Below are positions 59,631-64,000 of a DNA stretch of 64,000 nucleotides, piece after piece. The position numbers and the translations under genes are program-made. The notes under the pieces were generated by a model. The model did not search any database. It saw nothing but the letters and a program-made list of their open reading frames with translations, and was not told the origin of the DNA. This DNA comes from Maritimibacter sp. GTDB lineage: Bacteria > Pseudomonadota > Alphaproteobacteria > Rhodobacterales > Rhodobacteraceae. Position 1 is the stretch's first letter, and every line of letters begins with the position of its first letter. The stretch covers positions 110,547 through 174,546 of the forward strand of contig NZVC01000032.1 of NCBI GenBank assembly GCA_002701395.1. Direction: 5' to 3'.

Positions 59631-60431
59631 TCAGTAGATCGCCGTCTCGTATTCTTCCGGCGACAGGCGCGGCGCGCACAGCGGGCCGAAGTCGCTCAGC
59701 GACGTGATGTGCGGGAAGAAGGACAGGAACAGCCGCATCCCGTCCGCGCCCAGCCGGGTCATCAGGTCGGTGCCCGGGTGATAGCTTTCGATCTCCAGCC
59801 CGTTCGCCCGCAGGATCTGATGATCCTGGAACGCCAGATGATACGTGTTCACCGGCGAGGCGGGGGCCACGCGGATCACGCTTTGACCGTCTTCGAAGGC
59901 GGTGATCGGCGTCAGTGCGCTGTCACCCTGCACCACGTCCTGCAGCCGCGCGTGGCGATGCAGAAGGCGGGCGTGCGGCGCCAGCATCAGATCGGGCATG
60001 GGCCGCGACGGCCCGAAGCTGTCCACCGGGATGCGGAACAGGCGCGGCGGCGTCTGGCCGGGCTGCTGACCGGGGATAAGGGTCATGTTCCCGATCCACA
60101 TCAGCGGTTGATAGCCATTGTCACGGGTCTCGATCCGCATACCGGGCAGCAGGTCTTCGACCGCGACGGGACCGTCTTCGGTCGCCATGATCGTGCCGCG
60201 GGCAAGCGCACAGAAGGCAGCCTCGAACACCGGATGCGCCGGCGCGCGCTTGATGATCTCGGCAAGCGAGCCATCCGGCAGCAGCGACAGCGCCTCGAAA
60301 CGGCGCGCGGGAAATTGTTGTTGCGTTTGCGGTGTGCCTGCGTTGGCGCGACGGACCGTCCAGCGATGCTGACCCATCGGTGCGGCAGTGCGGGCGACGG
60401 CAGTACCGCCCGGCCGATGCGGATATGTCAT
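59631..60431 (-). CDS. Hint domain-containing protein
   Basis: A 266-residue protein with a Hint_2 domain from C74 (FCALARGTIMATEDGPVAVEDL) to about residue 215, including LMLAPHARLLHRHARL and VNTYHLAFQDHQILRANGLEIES. The first 70 residues are basic and have no recognised domain; there is no RTX array and no signal peptide. It is the second Hint_2 gene in this window. GAGGGAAACG precedes ATG 60431, which excludes the longer frame. Confidence 0.85.
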   Translation of the reverse strand: MTYPHRPGGTAVARTAAPMGQHRWTVRRANAGTPQTQQQFPARRFEALSLLPDGSLAEIIKRAPAHPVFEAAFCALARGTIMATEDGPVAVEDLLPGMRIETRDNGYQPLMWIGNMTLIPGQQPGQTPPRLFRIPVDSFGPSRPMPDLMLAPHARLLHRHARLQDVVQGDSALTPITAFEDGQSVIRVAPASPVNTYHLAFQDHQILRANGLEIESYHPGTDLMTRLGADGMRLFLSFFPHITSLSDFGPLCAPRLSPEEYETAIY

Positions 60432-60610
60432 TCGTTTCCCTCTTGACTGCCCCGCATGGCCGATGCCGACCTCACGGGCGCACGCCGCGGCTTTGCCGCA
60501 GCTCCCCAGTGACACGGGCATGTTCACACCCGCGGCAGACTAATTCCCCCTTGGATCGGGCCTGGGCCCGACAGGGCCCGTCCCACGCTTTTCGCGGCCC
60601 CGGACGGCCT

Positions 60611-60769
60611 TCAGGTCGCACCGTGCGCCGGGTGTCCCGGCTTGGCCGTGGCAGCGGCCCGTTTTGCGATGAAGGCGTCGCGGCGAGCGCCGCGCGTCCA
60701 GGGCATCTTCACCTCCAGCGTGGCCGACTCTTTCACGATCTTTGCGATCCAGTTCGCCTTGCTGGCCAT
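60611..60769 (-). CDS. Small conserved basic protein, 52 residues
   Basis: A 52-residue frame beginning MASKANWIAKIVKESA, with the later run KMPWTRGARRDAFIAKRAA, and ending GATstop at 60611. A strong Shine-Dalgarno (AGGAGA) stands six bases before the ATG. I recall similar tiny basic proteins with an MPW-RGARR-AFI motif in Rhodobacteraceae, but this is from memory. It is predicted soluble and basic; function unknown. It lies 224 bases downstream of pgeF and may be a separate transcript. Confidence 0.72.
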   Translation of the reverse strand: MASKANWIAKIVKESATLEVKMPWTRGARRDAFIAKRAAATAKPGHPAHGAT

Positions 60770-60992
60770 GACGTCTCTCCTTGATTCGCGCGGGGGCAGC
60801 CCGCGCGGTCTCTCGTCGTTTCCCGAAGCGAGGCAATTGGCCTCCGCTGGAACGACTATCGGCGGGCATTGGGGCTGCAGAATGTCGGCGTCAGGATTCT
60901 TTACGGCTCAATAAGGCCGGGAATGTGGCGCTGTGCGCGCTTTGGAAACGCTGCGGTCAAGAGGTGCCGGCGCGTCGCCGAAAATGAGCGGA

Positions 60993-61748
60993 TCAGAGCC
61001 GAATGACAGAGATCAGGCGACCGTAATCCGCCTCGCTCCGGTGCTGGCTGCGCCGATAGGAGAAGAATCGCCGAGGATCGGCATAGGTGCACCACCGCGT
61101 CCACTCGGCCTGACTGACACCGGCGGCCCGCAACCTGTGCAACCCGAAGCCGGGCAGGTCGAAATGCTGCCTGTCGCCGTCGCCAGCCCGGAAGAACCGG
61201 GCGTTGTCGGGATCGGCGGCCAGGAACGCCTCCTGGAACTCGGGCCCGACCTCATAGGCCGATTGGCTGATCGTCGGCCCGATCGCGGCGGTGATCCGCT
61301 CGCGACGGGCGCCAGCCTCGACCATCAGGTCGACGGTGGCCTCCAGCACGCCATCCAGCGCGCCGCGCCAGCCGGCATGGGCCGCGCCGACGACGCCTGC
61401 CTCGCGGTCCGCGAACAGTACGGGCTGGCAGTCGGCGGTCAGGATCGCAAGCGCAAGGCCCGGCGTTGCGCTGACCATCGCGTCGGCGCGCGGGCTGTCG
61501 GGGCCGATGTCCTCGGCCCGGACGGCGGTCGCGGAATGCACCTGCCGGACGCCGATCAACGCCTCTGGCGCGACCGCCATCGCGTCGGCCACGCGGGCGC
61601 GGTTGATCTTCACGATGTCGGACTGGTCCGAAGAACTCGGCCCGCAGTTCAGCCCCGAGAAGACGCCCGAGGACGCGCCGCCAAGCCGGGTGAAGAACCC
61701 GTGCTGCACACCGTCGAGTGCGGGAGATGTCAGGATTTCAAGCGTCAT
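60993..61748 (-). CDS. pgeF: Peptidoglycan editing factor PgeF (laccase-domain family)
   Basis: A 251-residue protein of the family once called polyphenol oxidase/laccase domain. HGFFTRLGGASSGVF, IGVRQVHSATAV, LTADCQPVLFAD and VVGAAHAGWRGALDGVLE carry the metal-binding His/Cys residues. Members with this fold correct peptidoglycan precursors or act on purine nucleosides. Its start overlaps the midA stop (ATGA), making it the last gene of lgt-midA-pgeF. Confidence 0.92.
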   Translation of the reverse strand: MTLEILTSPALDGVQHGFFTRLGGASSGVFSGLNCGPSSSDQSDIVKINRARVADAMAVAPEALIGVRQVHSATAVRAEDIGPDSPRADAMVSATPGLALAILTADCQPVLFADREAGVVGAAHAGWRGALDGVLEATVDLMVEAGARRERITAAIGPTISQSAYEVGPEFQEAFLAADPDNARFFRAGDGDRQHFDLPGFGLHRLRAAGVSQAEWTRWCTYADPRRFFSYRRSQHRSEADYGRLISVIRL

Positions 61749-62821
61749 CGCTCCAGCCCTGGCGGGGGCGCTGTTCGGTCCGGGTGAATGGCAAGCACCT
61801 TGAACAGACTCCCCATTTCCTGTGGGTGGGTCAAGCGACGATGCGCGGCGACAAGCTGGTCCAGCGGTGCGCCGGTCAGACCGCCCGCCAGCTGTTGCGC
61901 CCGCTGCGTGATGCCAAGACGTTCAAGGAACACGCCCTGAGCCACCATGGCAGAGGTCGCGACCCCCTTGGCAGCCCCGGTTGCGGCCCGTGCGAAGGCT
62001 TCGAAATCGACATGGGCGGTCAGGTCCGCCTCACCGGGATGTGAAAGCGGATCGTCGGGTTCGTGCGCCCGCAGTGCCTGCAACGTGTCCCCTTTCGACC
62101 GCCAATCGCCGTAGTCGATGAAAATCGCGGCGCCCCCCTGCGCGGCGATCCGGGGCGCCAGCGACTCGGCCACCGCCGCCGCCGGGGCGCAGGTCTCGAC
62201 CATGTCGCCATCCGCGGTGTCGGCCATCCGGTGTGCGAGGGGGCCCAGCGGGGTGACCGCGCCCAGCCCGAAGGCCAGCGCCCCGTCCGCCACCATCACC
62301 AGCCGTTCGCGCCACCCGCTGCCATCGCGCAGGAACTGCCGGATCGGCAGCGCGTCAAGGAACTCGTTCGCTACAAGAAATAGCGGCCCGTCCGGCAACC
62401 CGTCGACGTCGTCGCACCACTGCACCGCGTATCCCGCCAACGTCTCGCGCTGTTTGTCCCGCAGGACCGGCGACGCTTCGACCAGCACCGGGCGGGCGGC
62501 GTCGTGAAAGCCCGGCACCCGCGCCGTGGCGCGCAGGATGTCGGCCATCAGCGTGCCGCGACCGGGCCCAAGCTCTGCCAGCACGAAGGGTGACGGCGCG
62601 CCTTGGTCCAGCCATGCCTGCGCCAGTGACAGGCCCAGCAATTCGCCGAACATCTGGCTGATCTCGGGGGCGGTGGTGAAATCCCCGGCAACGCCAAACG
62701 GGTCGCGCGTGGTGTAATACCCGTGCTCGGGATGCAGCAGGCAGTCCGCCATGTAGTCGGCGACCGTCAGCGGCCCGGTTGCGGCGATCCGCCGTGCCAG
62801 AAGCCCGGCCAGCGGCGTCAT
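61745..62821 (-). CDS. SAM-dependent methyltransferase, MidA/NDUFAF7 family
   Basis: A 358-residue protein of the family whose mitochondrial member NDUFAF7 methylates an arginine of complex I. DFTTAPEISQMFGELLGLSL, VLAELGPGRGTLMADILRA (SAM site) and LFLVANEFLDALPIRQF are characteristic. The bacterial target is not established. It overlaps lgt (62818-62821) and pgeF (61745-61748) by ATGA at both ends. Confidence 0.92.
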   Translation of the reverse strand: MTPLAGLLARRIAATGPLTVADYMADCLLHPEHGYYTTRDPFGVAGDFTTAPEISQMFGELLGLSLAQAWLDQGAPSPFVLAELGPGRGTLMADILRATARVPGFHDAARPVLVEASPVLRDKQRETLAGYAVQWCDDVDGLPDGPLFLVANEFLDALPIRQFLRDGSGWRERLVMVADGALAFGLGAVTPLGPLAHRMADTADGDMVETCAPAAAVAESLAPRIAAQGGAAIFIDYGDWRSKGDTLQALRAHEPDDPLSHPGEADLTAHVDFEAFARAATGAAKGVATSAMVAQGVFLERLGITQRAQQLAGGLTGAPLDQLVAAHRRLTHPQEMGSLFKVLAIHPDRTAPPPGLER

Positions 62822-63711
62822 GAACCGGCGGGTGCCCGACGCCGGGCCCACACCACCAGCGCGATCCCGATCAGCAGCATCGGCAGCGACAGCAGCTGGC
62901 CCATCGACAGGCCGGCGTCGCCCAGTCGGACGACGTGGCCCAAGGGGTTGTCGAGCGTGATGTACTGCGCATCGGCCTGCCGGAAGAACTCGACAAAGAA
63001 CCGCGCCCCGCCATAGCCGCCGATGAACACGCCGGTGATCGCCCACGGCGTCTGGAACCATTTCCGCGCGAAGACCAGAAACAGGATCAGCAGGCCCAGC
63101 AACAGCCCTTCCAGCCCCGCCTCGTACAGCTGCGACGGGTGCCGCGCGCAGGGGCCGTCGACCAGCGGGCAATCCTGCGCCGCACCGCCGGGAAAGACCA
63201 CGCCCCACGGCACGGTGGTGGGAAGGCCCCACAGTTCGGCGTTGATGAAGTTGGCGATCCGTCCCAGCAGCAGCCCGGGCGGCGTCGCCGCCACCAGCAT
63301 GTCCGCCACGCTTCCCGTCGCCGCGCCGATCCGGCGGGAATAGACAAGGATAACCGTCATCACGCCAAGGAACCCGCCGTGGAACGACATGCCGCCGTTC
63401 CAGATCTGAAGGATCTCCAGAGGGTGCGTCAGATAGTACCCGGGCGCGTAGAACAGCACGAAGCCCAGCCGCCCGCCAAGGATCACCCCGACGATCACCC
63501 AAGTCACGAAATCGTCCACCTGCGCCGCCGTCATCGGCGGCTCGCCGCGCCACAGCTGCGGGCGCCGGACAAACGCGACGGCCATGCGCCAGCCGATGAT
63601 GATGCCCACGATATAGGCCATCGCGTACCAGCGCAGCGCGAAGGTGAAACTGCCGATGTCGATCGAGAAGATCTCGGGCGAGACGGAGGGGAAGGGAATG
63701 GCGGCCAACAT
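62818..63711 (-). CDS. lgt: Prolipoprotein diacylglyceryl transferase
   Basis: A 297-residue inner-membrane enzyme that attaches diacylglycerol to lipoprotein cysteines. GGMSFHGGFLGVM, the Lgt signature GRIANFINAELWG and HPSQLYEAGLEGLL are conserved, and about seven hydrophobic helices are visible. Start 63711 (MLAAIPFPSVSPE) has AAGGAAAG upstream and is preferred to 63789. First gene of the lgt-midA-pgeF operon, divergent from the UbiK-like gene. Confidence 0.95.
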   Translation of the reverse strand: MLAAIPFPSVSPEIFSIDIGSFTFALRWYAMAYIVGIIIGWRMAVAFVRRPQLWRGEPPMTAAQVDDFVTWVIVGVILGGRLGFVLFYAPGYYLTHPLEILQIWNGGMSFHGGFLGVMTVILVYSRRIGAATGSVADMLVAATPPGLLLGRIANFINAELWGLPTTVPWGVVFPGGAAQDCPLVDGPCARHPSQLYEAGLEGLLLGLLILFLVFARKWFQTPWAITGVFIGGYGGARFFVEFFRQADAQYITLDNPLGHVVRLGDAGLSMGQLLSLPMLLIGIALVVWARRRAPAGS

Positions 63712-63818
63712 GCACTTTCCTTGGCCACGGCGGCACGGCGAAGTCAACCGGACGAACGCGACCTTGCCCGTCGCGTCCCGGCAGCCCATATAGGGGGCAA
63801 TCGGAACGGAGCTAAGAT

Positions 63819-64000
63819 ATGCAGACCCGCAACAAGGTTTTCGACGACATCGGCCAGCTGATGACCAACGCGATGGGCGTCGCGCAGGGCGCGCGGCAGG
63901 AAGCCGAGACCGCGATGAAGGGGCTGGTGGACCGCTGGCTTGCTGACCGCGACTTCGTCACGCGCGAGGAATTCGACGCGGTGCGCGCGATGGCCCAGAA
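63819..64000 (+). CDS. UbiK-like accessory factor (BMFP domain), cut off at the right edge
   Basis: The first 60 codons of a helical protein beginning MQTRNKVFDDIGQLMTNAMG and continuing WLADRDFVTREEFDAVRAMA. The pattern, a helix then a coiled coil with VTREEFD, is that of the BMFP/UbiK family (YqiC), which assists ubiquinone synthesis and can fuse membranes. GGAG lies before the start. The 3' end is outside the window. Confidence 0.88.
   Translation, partial: MQTRNKVFDDIGQLMTNAMGVAQGARQEAETAMKGLVDRWLADRDFVTREEFDAVRAMAQ

Overview
The window is a continuous stretch of GC-rich bacterial chromosome. Gene content and order point to an alphaproteobacterium of the family Rhodobacteraceae (Roseobacter group). 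Supporting signs are the F1 ATP synthase operon atpHAGDC without the Fo genes, a fused Sat-CysC, Hint_2-domain proteins, DUF1150 beside a small heat-shock protein, the DUF2125/DUF2853/DUF2161/DUF1761 families, and two copies of an intergenic motif with core GGGATATTTG that I remember as common in this family. These assignments come from recognition of families, not from a search. I found no tRNA, rRNA, CRISPR array, insertion sequence or prophage. About 71 protein genes are called. The first (tsaD) and last (a UbiK-like gene) are cut by the window edges.

Layout. 1-2848: tsaD-gpsA, then an EVE-domain gene and a DUF1761 gene. 3176-7374 (minus): DUF2853, a ketopantoate-reductase-like enzyme, a secreted PRC-barrel protein, ahcY with a strong leader hairpin, and a small secreted protein. 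7536-11352 (plus): an HD phosphohydrolase and a GNAT enzyme, then a two-gene DNA-repair unit, a radical SAM/HhH protein and a DUF4130-UdgX fusion, behind an excellent LexA-type box. 11396-12763: a divergent QorB-like reductase and HxlR regulator. 12834-18334: plsY, hisC-tyrC-extensin-like gene (overlapping starts and stops), DUF2125 and chaC. 18425-22199: a MotA/TolQ/ExbB-type channel protein and an OmpA-domain partner with a huge proline-free coiled coil. 22276-27726: a small conserved gene, clpA, gloB, a methyltransferase and an unknown membrane-anchored protein.

28064-33384: atpHAGDC and an H-type lectin gene. 33490-36539: TetR regulator, operator palindrome, glutaryl-CoA dehydrogenase, prs. 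36650-46570: mostly housekeeping enzymes (HCCA isomerase, threonine aldolase, YcgN, RibF, MaoC, a HAD phosphatase, a second ChaC, Mn-type pyrophosphatase), a DUF2161 nuclease-fold protein, an RTX-Hint protein and a TraB/GumN protein. 46651-48724: groESL with promoter and CIRCE. 48896-53995: a P-loop kinase, two DMT transporters, a lipase-like hydrolase, purEK and a YdcH protein. 54098-57594: hsp20 with a heat-shock-type promoter, DUF1150, PhzF and Sat-CysC. 57915-64000: trxB, an Lrp regulator, a second Hint protein, an unlisted 52-residue gene, the coupled lgt-midA-pgeF operon and a UbiK-like gene.

Most of the window is ordinary core genome. The two places most likely to hold little-described biology are the SOS-box-controlled radical SAM/UdgX pair (8669-11352), whose UDG domain has lost every cysteine that could hold an Fe-S cluster, and the channel/coiled-coil pair (18425-22199), whose partner has 759 residues without a proline and six exact 28-residue repeats.
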